From positions 992,001 through 1,056,000 of the forward strand of contig JAGMVK010000001.1 of the NCBI GenBank assembly GCA_020747065.1: a stretch of 64,000 nt of DNA, in the 5' to 3' direction. Origin of the DNA: Cadophora sp. MPI-SDFR-AT-0126 (taxonomy: Eukaryota > Ascomycota > Leotiomycetes > Helotiales > Ploettnerulaceae). The position numbers and the translations under genes are program-made. This document shows, piece by piece, positions 33,684 through 44,265 of the stretch; within the stretch, counting starts at the first letter, position 1, and each line of letters starts with the position of its first letter. The notes under the pieces are model-generated. The model did no database searches, had not been told where the DNA came from, and was given only the letters and a program-made list of their open reading frames with translations.

Positions 33684-35589
33684 TCAATTAACCTTCGTAG
33701 CTTCACTCACCCTCGCAGGATCTTCCTCCTGACTAATATGTCTCCCAAACTTCTCCTCCGCATCCATCTCACCCCTCTCAAGACGTCTAGTATGAGTATC
33801 GACATGAGTCTTCCACGCCGGCGTCCCGATATACTTGATGCTTCCAGGCGTGTCATCGGCGAAGATCTCCTCGACTTCCTCGAGAGGCTTCTGGGCTGTC
33901 TCGGGGAACAGGAAGAAGACGTGGATGAACATGGAGACGCAGAAGACGCCGAAGACGATGTACACTTTCCAACGGATGTTCTCAAAGGCTGGGGGGACGA
34001 AGTAGGCGAGTGCGAAGTCTGGAAGAGAGATAGTTAGTACATATCATGGGAACGCGGGATATCAGATTACGAGGCAAGTCTTGACTTACTGAAAGCCCAA
34101 TTAGCAGAAGTGCAAAGTGCAACTGCCTTTCCTCGTACGCGGAGGGGATAGAGCTCAGAAGGGTAGATCCAAGAAGCAGGCCCCCACGTCGGAGCGAACG
34201 AAGCGACGAATAGGTATGTGCAAGCAATTACAGCCTTGGCTGGTGCTCCGACGATTGAGATGGATTCGGCCTTTGAGGTGAACCCTTGCTCTGGAGTTGG
34301 CTTGGTGCCGTAGGTTGCGAGAAGACCAGCATTGATGAACAGCCAGAGAGCCATGAAGAAGGCTCCGACGAGCATGGTTGGTCGACGACCCCAGCGATCG
34401 ATGAATAGGATGGCGGGGATCGTCATAACGACGTTGATGATAAACTGGATCGAAGACGGTAGAAGGACATTGCTTCCCAGACCAGCCATGGTGAAGATGT
34501 AAGTAATGTAATCTGCATATTGTCAGCTTCACCTCTCCAGTGACCCCTTGAACTTATTACTTACACATCATGACGTTCATGCCCGTAAGTTGAGACCAAA
34601 TCTGGGTGAAAACACCAATATGAGTTCGATTGATCATATGAGGCTTCAAAAGCTCGAGGTAAGTGACGTCTGAATTGGCTCGCTCAAACTCGACAACCTC
34701 GCGAATCTCAGACATCTCCTTGGCTACGAATGGTGAGGTTTGATCTCCTTTGGCATGGACCAGAGCAAGGACGGCAATGGATTCGTCCCAGCGATCTTTC
34801 TTAGCGAGCCATCGAGGAGATTCTGGGAGGAACATCATAGCGCAGAAAAGGAAGACTGCAGGGAGCATCTGCAGACCCCATGGAATTCTAAAAGCAGATG
34901 GGCCGTCCACGAACGAACATCCGTATGAGATGTAGAACATGATCAGAATGCCCCAAGTGATTGCCCCTGCATTTCATCGTCAGTGAGTGTGCAACGGCGG
35001 TAGTCCAGGATGAATTTACACTGTTGACAAGCAACAAGTCTTCCACGTTTACTTGGAGGAGCTACTTCCGTGATGTAAACAGGCACTTGGGCTGAACAGA
35101 TACCGACGGAGAAGCCATTGATGATTCGTCCCACGACAAGCATGGGAATATTTTGTGAAGCGCAGACGATGATAGAACCAAGGCACCTGGATTCCAGTCA
35201 GCGGGAGTCTCCAACTGTAACAAGTCGTTTGGATGACTTACCAGACAATAGAACCGATCTGAATGGCCTTCTTTCTTCCCAGGATATCAGACAAGTAACC
35301 TGAAACCAAAGCGCCGAGCCATGAACCGCCAGGCATAGCAGCCGTGATGCCCCCTGAATTTGCCATCAGTATAAGCTTGGTAAATAGGAGGTTCAACCGT
35401 ACCTTGAACATCAGGATCTGGACCAGAACACTTCCCATCAGTATCCCAATAATAAGGACCTTGGTTGAAGTAACAGAGGTAGGCTTTCGTAGAGATGATG
35501 GCCGACATAGAACTGATGTCGAAACCAAAAAGTGCACCTCCCACCACTGCCACAGCAGCAATAACGTAAACATTCCCAACTTGATACAT
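33684..35589 (-). CDS. MFS sugar transporter
   Basis: Plasma-membrane proton/sugar symporter of the hexose-transporter type, 541 residues. Six exons: 35589–35403, 35353–35242, 35186–35020, 34966–34565, 34512–34090, 34018–33684; all phases agree. Signatures of the sugar-porter family are present: GGALFGFDISSMSAI in helix 1, SDILGRKKAIQIGS in loop 2–3, GRIINGFSVGICSAQVPVYI with TEVAPPSKRGRLV, PESPRWLAKKDRWDE in the central loop, DRWGRRPTML, and PETAQKPLEEVEEIF after helix 12. The start MYQVGNVYV is the first ATG of the frame; an upstream TTG is ignored. Substrate cannot be told from sequence; hexose or a glucan breakdown product is possible, given the nearby glucanase. Confidence 0.92.
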
Positions 35590-37883
35590 CTTGACTGTGT
35601 ATGTCAACAGTCCAATTTGACGTCGATGATTTTGCTTGGCTAGAAGATTGGCCCGTGAGCTCGAAGCTTGGAGAAAGAAGGTCCGACTGACTGGGGGAAT
35701 TTGGAGAAATTATATCTTTTCTCCATGTCTTGTATGGAGTATCAGAAGGGCCGACAATATTCTGGACTTGACAAGGATTTCTCCAGATGTCAGTCACGAG
35801 AAGTTGCACCCCAGACCACCCCGCAGCGATTAATTGGATCCCTTCAGCAGGATTTGCAGATCCATTCCTGTGGAGGTACGACTTCTAAAGTCATTTGTTA
35901 CCTGAACTTCCAGACAACAGAGTGTTAGATCTTTCATGGAACCTTGTTGGTGCAACAACGGCACCGATCAACTAGTAAATGCCGATCCTTGAGGGCATTT
36001 GCAGATTCTTCGTGGGTCGTATGTCAATAGCCAGGGGATTCGTGTTGAGCACAGGGATGATGGAGGTGGGTACCGATGTCCGATCCTGATCGTGATAAAT
36101 CTTGGCTTTCATTGGAAGAAGTTGCACTGTTCTTAGTCAAGGCCTCTTGCCGTGGAAGTTTGGTCAAGCCTTTGACGTGAGTTGCTGGAGGGAGTCGTCT
36201 AAAGTCTTCCCAAACCCAAAATTCCGTTTCACTAATTTGACCGGTCTGTTAATGAGGCATTGATGGGAATCGTAATTCTGTGATCTCCAGATTATTGAAT
36301 AATTCCCATAGTTCTGTCTGTACGGGCTTCACCAACATCTGGTTGGAGGGAGGGCTCCCCTCCCGCGTCGAGACAACCAGACGTCATATCGACAAGCATA
36401 CTGATACTCTTGTGTGTATGCCAGCCTTACGATATGTTCTTTCCCCCACCCGATTCTGCAGTCAAGATCCGAAATGACGCTGGCGGCGTTGTGATTTCCA
36501 CGCCACACCCACGCGCCTCAGCCGTTGGACATGGATCCACTGGGAAGAAGATCCTCGTGTCAAGGCTTGATCTTCAAAATGAAACACGAAGATGGTGTTC
36601 TGTGCGACACCATGTGGCTGACCATCGAAATCCAATGATCATTTCGGGTGTACGTCAGGCTCGGTGAAATCTAGGCCGAAAGGGGTGGACTCGCTTCGCT
36701 AAAGATGGGAAGATCTGTTGTTTTGATTCCAAGTTTTTTGTCATCAACTTTCTCGCATAATTATGCGTTTTGTACTTCTACAAGTTGACTCTGTGATGTG
36801 AAGTTTTCTGAGCATGTCTTGAGCATTCCTCGAAAGATCCTTCTTCCGTGAGGTATCGATTATCTGAGAAGAGATATACCGTCTTTGTTTGTATTGGGCT
36901 CAAAAATCCTAGAAGCGGGAAGCGAGTTCAGACGTGTCAAGCTAGAAAGTGATCAACATCATGCATTTCACTGTGCTAAAGACGGTCCGAATCTCAGCAG
37001 GGAAAGATGTAACGTTGCCCCTTCTCGTTCCCCCTTCTCGTTCCCCCAACAATTGCCCATGGGAAAAGAAACCCACACTTTTCTGTATCATGCTTGTATT
37101 TATGAAAATTTTGCGTCGCTCACGTGAAACGCCCACGTGAACGCGGGGTCCCCAGATTTCTCCAAGGTTGGTGCTATTTTGTTTGACATGGCAGATAGCT
37201 TTAGATTTTGATATTGTGTTTTCACTGAATGTTATATCCGTGCCAAGGACCCATTCTCAATGTATCATTTTTTTCTACTGTAGGTGTTCTGTGACTTCTG
37301 TCGTCATTATCAGACAGCGTCCAATGCGGAGAGACTTCCAACCCCTGGCAGAAGCTCAAGCCATCTCCACAACAACACCAGCATCCCCTGAGTGCTCTCC
37401 AGTATTTTCCCATCTTAGCCATCTTTATTCCGCTTTCACAACCGAATCTGCGAGTGCAGAGATGTGGTGTTGTACTCAAGGTAGATACGAATGGCGATAA
37501 AGGTAGGCAGGTCTTATCGATCTTACATTCTTACATTCTGCAACTACGAACGAACTACAGGCTGCGCCTCATTCCATTCGCCAGTCGACGTCGTTTCAGC
37601 TGTGTCGCGAGCTTCACTCGGTATCACTGCACGCCTCCCAAGTACCTTTCTTGTTCTAGACTTCTCTCGCGGACTCGAATACGAGTCGATTAATACGATT
37701 TCGAGGTTCGCAACAATTTCGACTCTGCACTGCTTTGAAGCTCTTTCCTGAAAGCTTCCTTCCTACATTCCATTATCATTCACTCCACCAATCTCTCTTG
37801 TACTCCTCGAAGTACAGCTTTCTTCACTGCATCACAACTCCATTCTCAACCTTGATCAGATCCTGTACTCATCAACCGCAATC
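35590..37883. other. Divergent intergenic region, 2.3 kb
   Basis: Shared upstream region of the MFS transporter and the DUF7053-like gene. A repeated CTTCTCGTTCCCC unit occurs twice in tandem near 37019–37045. The 400 bases before 37884 are CT-rich with TTC runs and probably form the leader of the downstream gene. No coding frame is recognised. Confidence 0.45.
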
Positions 37884-38628
37884 ATGTCTTGTAAGCTATC
37901 CATTCCCAACACCATCGGCAGGAAGCTAATAACACACAGTCCTCACAACCACCACCGAAGTCAAGACCAAGACCACCCTCGCACCACACATAACGAAAGC
38001 GCAAACTCTCTCCCTCCTCCACAATGACACCGACATGCTCGACCTCAACCCCTCCAGAATAACCTACACGCTCCTCCCACCTTCAACCTCCACCCAATTC
38101 TACTCCTCCGTCCCCGCAGCCCACAAGCCCCCCACCATCCCAGGAGACATCTCCACCCTCCCCGTCTACCACGTCACCGAGCACCAAGGCACATCTTCAG
38201 GCGGCGAGACCGAGTTTCAAGGCGGACACTGGAAGGGCAGCTGGATCAAGCGGTTCGTGCCCAACGAGCTGACCTACCAGACTAGCGTGCAGCACACTGC
38301 GGATGGCATGATAAGTATCACGCACGCACCTATGGGTGTGCAGAGTGTGACTACGTGGGCCGTACGAGAGCCTGCTGCAGAAGGAGAGGGTTGTGTCTTG
38401 GAGAAGCACGGGAAGGTGTGGAGTAACAGGGCGCTGATGGGGTTCATCAAAGGAGGGCTGCAAGTGAGTTATGAGAAGCTAGCTGCGGATTTCGTGAGGG
38501 CGTTGGAGAAGATGGTTGCGGAGGAAGAGGAGCAGAAACGGAAGGCCGCTGATACAGAGGAGTCGAAAGCTGGTGATGAGAAGAAGGTTGGAGGAGCTGC
38601 TGATGTCGAGGTCGAGACGGTTTCATAG
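37884..38628 (+). CDS. DUF7053-like protein
   Basis: Two exons: 37884–37890 (seven coding bases, MS plus one base) and 37940–38628, joined by a 49-nt intron (GTAAGC to CACAG); 231 residues. The N-terminus MSFLTTTTEVKTK and the stretch LLHNDTDMLDLNPSRITYTLLPP match the pattern of the fungal DUF7053 family. GGHWKGSWIKRFVPNELTYQ and ITHAPMGVQSVTTWAV supply the middle strands. The fold may be START/SRPBCC-like, with a ligand-binding cavity; no catalytic role is known. The C-terminal 50 residues are charged (EEEEQKRKAADTEES) and probably disordered. It has no signal peptide. The start depends on the tiny first exon, which is well supported by splice signals and by frame. Confidence 0.78.
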
Positions 38629-39650
38629 AAAGACTGGTGCGGGTATTGTACTAGATCGACTGGAGTCATTTGGGTGTACGGGGCGATTGCGCAGATTAAC
38701 ATAACGGTTTCCGGGCATTGTATACGGTCCACATGATTATCATTATGGTGTTGGCAGGCTTTTGGGTAGAATTAATGGCTTTCCTTGATTTTTGGTTCTA
38801 GGAGGACTTGCCGCGGGGTTTTTGGTAACAATATGGATTTGCATAGTAGGGATTATTCAAACAACATACTTTGCTCTTTTCGCATTTATTTGACTTATCA
38901 CCTTGAGTCTATTTGGATCCAAATCACTTCCTGTTGACCCTATCAATAGAGACATATGCCCTCCTTTCTTACAACCAGCAGCTAGCTATCTTAAAGTGTC
39001 AGTAAAGGCCGTGGTCCAAGTACTCAAACGTATCCAATAGCACCTCCTCGTAGTAACAATACACAGCATCAAATTCGAGCTCTCAAAATTCGCAAATCAC
39101 ACTCGAATACCCGGTGAGACGAGAGAACCGTTTCGCTAAAAAAAAAGAGAAGGCAAATATGGCCTACAAATCCCAGTGAAGTACTGTTTCTTCTGAGAAC
39201 ATCAGAGCAATGCAACTAACAATCCATTGTTACCGTACCTGTTTTGTTGATTGATTCTGGGCTTATTTCAAAGAGTGCGCAAGGCTATCTCGCTAATTTG
39301 TGGGCTCTGAATTGTCTCGATAGAGGGCTTCCACCACTGTGTTTCCAGGCTGTGTTGGCCCATTTATCGCGAACCAAATTAGTTCAGCTTGAACGGCTCG
39401 GATTCAGGTGGATAGTGACGAGAGGAATCCATTATGAAACCAAGTTAGAGACGAGAAGATAGTAATTCTCAATCAATCTGCAGGTCTTATTACCTTGGTA
39501 CCTGCCACCCCACCATCCAAAAGCAAGACAATGTATTTCGCCCCTTTTCTCCTCGCTTATTTCCCTTCCTGATTCAAAACAAACAAGTCCCAGAAAGGCA
39601 AAGCAAAAGCAAATTATTTCCTCCTCTGATAACCACGCTTCATATCACGT
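38629..39650. other. Intergenic between convergent genes
   Basis: 3' regions of the DUF7053-like and DUF2235 genes. It is AT-richer than its surroundings, with an A-run near 39138–39149. No gene or RNA is seen. Confidence 0.45.
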
Positions 39651-41425
39651 TCACTTGACACCCACACTCCTCTTCAACAACCTAATCTCCGTCTTCCCAA
39701 GACTATCCTCTGGCAAATCCCCCAATCCATCCTTTCCCTTCCAATAAACCCCAACAGCCGATCCAGCGGGATCCTTAGCACTCTTGACAGCAGGCGGCTC
39801 CACCAACGTAAAGTTTTTCAACGCCGGACTGTTGTAGGACTTCCCCTCTTCCGTATTATCAGGATGGAGGCCAGCCGCCTTCTTCACCAAAGTGAACGCC
39901 TTCTCCAACACGGTGTCATCGATATTCTCCTCCGGGCCTTTGCCACCACCATCGATACGTACGCGCACGCAGCGGTGGATACACTCGCCTGTGCCTTTCA
40001 GGGGGACGTTGGTCTGCTTTCCGTCTTCGGTGCTGACGCGGTGGTAGCGGCCTGGTGTCCTTGTGATGGGTTTCAGGGCTTGCGCGAATGTGATGGCATC
40101 TGTAACCATGGATGAGTCGTAGAGTTTGCCGAAGCCCCAGGGTCGAACGGGCTCTTTCTCTGTGGCATAGAATTTGTTGTTGAGGTCTTGTATGTAGTCG
40201 AGGTAGTCCGGGTTGAAGGAGAGGATACCGCCATCGGTGTCTTCAAGCTGTGATATCATCCATGCTAGCGTGATGTTGGAGATGCCAGCGTCTGGGTAGG
40301 AACCACCAACATTGCTGTGAGGACCGGGGAACCAGCACTGCTTGAGGACCTTGAGGTTGACTTTCTGGGCTGAACCCTCGTTTGGCTGTTCCCAAAGTGT
40401 TGGTGTGAAGAGGTTGCGGTGTTCATCAATGGCGAGAGCATGGAAGGCGTGCTGGACAGCTCTGGCAACCTTGGTATTGACGAATGAGAAGGGCTTGACG
40501 TTCTTGCTGTTCCAAGGTAATGGAATACCGAGAGCACCTGTTTGCTTATCGTCACTACGTATGTTCTGTCAAACGTGGACTTGGCAATCATACCAACAGT
40601 ATCCCACACGCCCACAGCTCTGACAGGCATTCCCCATCTCGTCAAACCAGCCTAATAATGTCAACCTCTGCTTCAATAAAGTTGCATCACAAAACTAACG
40701 TTAATCAATGTATCCCTATACTCTTTATCAGTAAAAGCAATTTTCTTCCCATTCGCAGCCTGGAACTTCTTCGCAACATCCGGATACGTCGCCAGAAACC
40801 ACTTGCTCTGCTCGCCCTCCACATCCTGTTTCATCCAGTCGCCAAAGATTGCCCAAAAGCTCTCCATTCCCATCTTCGTCAGAAGACCAACGTCACTGAT
40901 CAAAGAAGCAATTGCTCTGGCTGTGTAGGCCCCGCGTGAGAATCCCAGACAAACGATCTCGTCTCGAGGTTTGGTCTCATCGTCGAGATCCTTTTGGGTT
41001 TCCGGATTGAAGTTGTTCGCGACGAAAGCATAGGCCTCTCGGATGTGCTCGGCGATGTCGTTACCTGTAAGACCACCGATGATTTTGTCCTCAAAGTTGT
41101 CGGTACCGACTCCACGTTGATAGAAGGCGATTTGGGTGATTCCTCTCTCGTCTCGGTGGTTGAGTGCTCTAACTATACGGGTCACGTTTGTGGGAATTTG
41201 GGTTTTGGGTGGTGAGAACGGCGAGGTGTCGACTCCCATGTCACTGTTCTGTTACTTTCATAAGCTCATGCTCATTTATTGCACCTGTGAGGTCCCTACC
41301 TGCCATGTTCCTGGTCGAAGTTAATTTCAACATCCCCATAATAGAACATGATATTTATACTGACCATCACAAGCAATCACAAACTTCTTGCCAACGGGCC
41401 TATCCGACAGTTTTGTAGAACTCAT
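39651..41425 (-). CDS. DUF2235 α/β-hydrolase (Tle1-like phospholipase fold)
   Basis: Predicted serine hydrolase of 521 residues. Exons: 41425–41365, 41310–41300 (11-nt microexon), 41248–40700, 40651–40594 and 40537–39651; all phases agree. The microexon supplies part of the conserved opening CDGTWQNSD. The nucleophile elbow GFSRGAYTAR, the acid in GVWDTVG and the histidine in WFPGPHSNVGGSYPD form a visible Ser-Asp-His set, as in DUF2235 and bacterial Tle1 effectors. The family occurs widely in filamentous fungi, where its substrate is mostly unknown. No signal peptide is present, so a cytoplasmic location is likely. The C-terminal 200 residues (HRVSTEDGKQTNVP; NFTLVEPPAVK) are family-like but not catalytic. 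The 3' exon boundaries are consistent with motif continuity. Confidence 0.88.
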
Positions 41426-41655
41426 GCTGAAGAATCGATGTATAACCGGACGACAGTATTGGCTGCTGACAGCAAAATCTTGAGATTTTGAAATGCAGTT
41501 GGGACGAATAAAACGTAGGCTGAAGGAAGAGACTCTAATGAGCATTTGAGGAGATCCAGGGCAAAGATAGATAGGTAGGTAAAGAGCGAAATGAAGTGGA
41601 AGTAAACTGCTGACCCTCTTTGTCTCAAGTCATCGACTGATCTCGGCTCCTGATC

Positions 41656-41675
41656 AAATCAAATCAAATCAAATC
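41656..41675. repeat. (AAATC)4 microsatellite
   Basis: Four exact tandem pentamers about 230 bases upstream of the DUF2235 start codon. Confidence 0.9.
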
Positions 41676-42729
41676 GAGCGAATGTCAAATGAAGTAGGTG
41701 AGGCTGTCGTCGCTTGACACTTGAGGAAGGAACTCTCGTCTGTCTGGTGACTCCTGTCTTGTCTTTCTCTGCCCGAAATAAGCTAAGCAGTATCGCGTCT
41801 TCTTTGAAATCTGAATCAAGCTCAACTTTTCACTTCTAAGTGCAAGACACGCTCTATATATCTTACTTACCACTCACCCACCTACCTAACAGGAAACCAC
41901 AAAAAGTAGTTTCATCTCGTGTGAAACAAGCCTTATTATCGTCTTACCTCGCCGTCCATCTTTTTTTTCAGCTGAGCTTACGCCCAGCCCACACGGAAAG
42001 GCTGACGAGTGATTTGGCTTCACCGCGCTGTAACACAGCATGACCGTCGCCAAAGCCCGACACCTTACACAAGCCATTACCCCTCCAAAATAACACCCTA
42101 AGTGAAGACGATCACTGACTCGCCCCTCCTTACCACCCCTCCAAACACAACACACGAATAAACAAACAGCAGAAAAAGCAAAGAAACAAGCCTTCGACCT
42201 TCCAGCCCTACCATAAGGCACGATCATGTTCTGTGGGACAGTAGATTAACTCTCCGTGGAGCTGTCAGCAAATAAGATGGTGCTTATGTTGGAACAACTC
42301 ACCAATGGACCCTAGAACGGGAAGGAAAAAAGCAAAGGAGAACAACAACACTGAAACAACCCCTCATTCCTCGCTAGCTAGCCCAACCAGCCAGCCACAA
42401 GATGGTAGTTGCCCATGTGCGTCCTTCAGCCTTGCTGACCGTAACCCCACCACATCAGATTTTCAGCACGCCTCCTTGAGAAAAACAGACTACGATATGC
42501 TCCTCGTTCCTTAGATCCAGCTGGAAAAGCTTCGTTTACTGTACAGTCCACGCACAAACTTAACATATAAGCTTGAGCAGATCACTAACGTGTGCCGCCA
42601 TTACTGGCTTAGGTAATGTACGGTGTATCAACTGTATCTCGGCCGAACGCACACTATGATAAATCAGACTCTAGCCTCTTTTCTCTATACAGCGTCTTGC
42701 AGAAGAAGGATGCGATGCCGCTCGCGTTC

Positions 42730-42990
42730 ATGCATGCATTTACCTAAACATGTACCTTATGCATGCAACCAACCATTTCCAGGACTTCCAGAGCATCTAG
42801 AGCATCCAAAGGATCGATGATCTGTCGAAAAAAATCTATCCAAAACATGGTAGCAGCCGATCTCATTCGATGTCTCGGAATTTCCCACTGCATGCATGCC
42901 ATTTTTGATCTCTCTCCTCCTTCTCAAAAGGCTGGGGAAGGAATTTACAGAGCTGCTACTGCTGCTGGTTTCTGAATTGCAAATGCATGC
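42730..42990. repeat. Cluster of four ATGCATGC octamers
   Basis: Exact copies start at 42730, 42759, 42892 and 42983. Each contains the palindromes ATGCAT and GCATGC. The spacing (29, 133 and 91 bases) is irregular, so this is not a tandem repeat. It may be a group of protein-binding sites. Confidence 0.6.
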
Positions 42991-44265
42991 AGGCGCGCGG
43001 CACAGTGTCTTCCGACGCACCGAAAGGTGTGATGCGATTCAAGGTATGCTGCATTCCAGGCCCTACTGTAGGGAGGGTTCCTTACAAGCAAGGTGTAAGT
43101 AAGCCACAGAGTGACATCGTCCATCTTACGATTTAAGCTGGGAAGAGTGAGCACTCGCATGGAAGAATAGAATGGGAACGGCACATGATTGATGGATGTT
43201 TAGAGGTTCCTTTGACATTACACGGAAAGAGAGATAGAATTTATGCTGGAACAGGCACGAATGTCAAATGGGATCAGATGATGCAAGCTTGGGATGGCCA
43301 ATTGTGCCCGGCTGGGGTTTCATTCATTTACTGTACTGCTTGGGCAAGCCAAGTAAGTGAAGCAAAGTATGGTAAAGTACCTGCGCTATCCGAAGTACCG
43401 AACTTTTGGCACTATGGCCATTCATCCCATTTCGTACTCATCCATATCTAGCCAAACAGGCAGGCAGGTGTTGAAGTCCTTACGCCTTCAGCACGCCGCT
43501 TGCTTGCTGCCTTTGAGTCCTGCCCATTTTATCTTGCATCCCCTAGATTTTTCGTTTCCACGGATTAAAGACGCTCAGCACACCTCACCCCATTTTCGCC
43601 AAACCTCATCTTGTTTCGTGATCATCATCATGAAGTAGGCAATAGCATCAGCCAACCACTACACGCCGTGTCGTGCCGTAAAAGCCATCCACCCAACCCA
43701 AAGCGGTAACATCCTAGCAGCAAAACCAATCCATCGCAAATAGCAGAGCTCCAGTGAAAACCTTTGCGAAATTTCAGTGCGAAGAAGGTAACGTCCCTAG
43801 ACCAACGAACGGCTTTGCCGTTGAGAATTGGAATTGAACGAGTCTTTCGAGATCAGCGATCAAATGTATGAGATGGTATATTTTATGTGCAAAATATGGC
43901 CTTGTGGCTATTGAAAGGAAAAGCGTGTGAATGCGATTATCGTAGAATTTATGCGTGCGTCTGATCGTGAAAATGAAGCGGTAGTGTCATATCGAGAAGG
44001 TTTCGTGAGTGTCATGAGCGAATCGTAAAACCGTGAAAACCTCGATGTGGGACACCAGCCGCGACAAGGAGCTATGCCAGTTCAAGTGAACAGCTTTCCG
44101 CCCTTATGTACTTTGAGAATAAATCTGAATGGAGAGGGCTTGTGTGCCTCCAATGTCCGAATGTCGTACTTTTTACAGAAAGATACTTTTGGTGTATACT
44201 TTTCGAGTCCCGTCTTCGCTTTTGTTGTATCGCTGCTCCATAGGAGGGATAAAGGTTCACAGCCC

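Larger units (their letters stand above)
41426..44265. other. Intergenic, 2.8 kb, with repeats
   Basis: Promoter of the DUF2235 gene and the 3' region of the C2H2 regulator. It holds four AAATC units at 41656–41675 and four ATGCATGC octamers at 42730–42990. Open frames here are short and have no recognisable content. Confidence 0.45.

Noticed and set aside
33498..34037. 179-codon plus-strand open frame
   Set aside because: It is antisense to the last exons of the MFS transporter, which are clearly coding.
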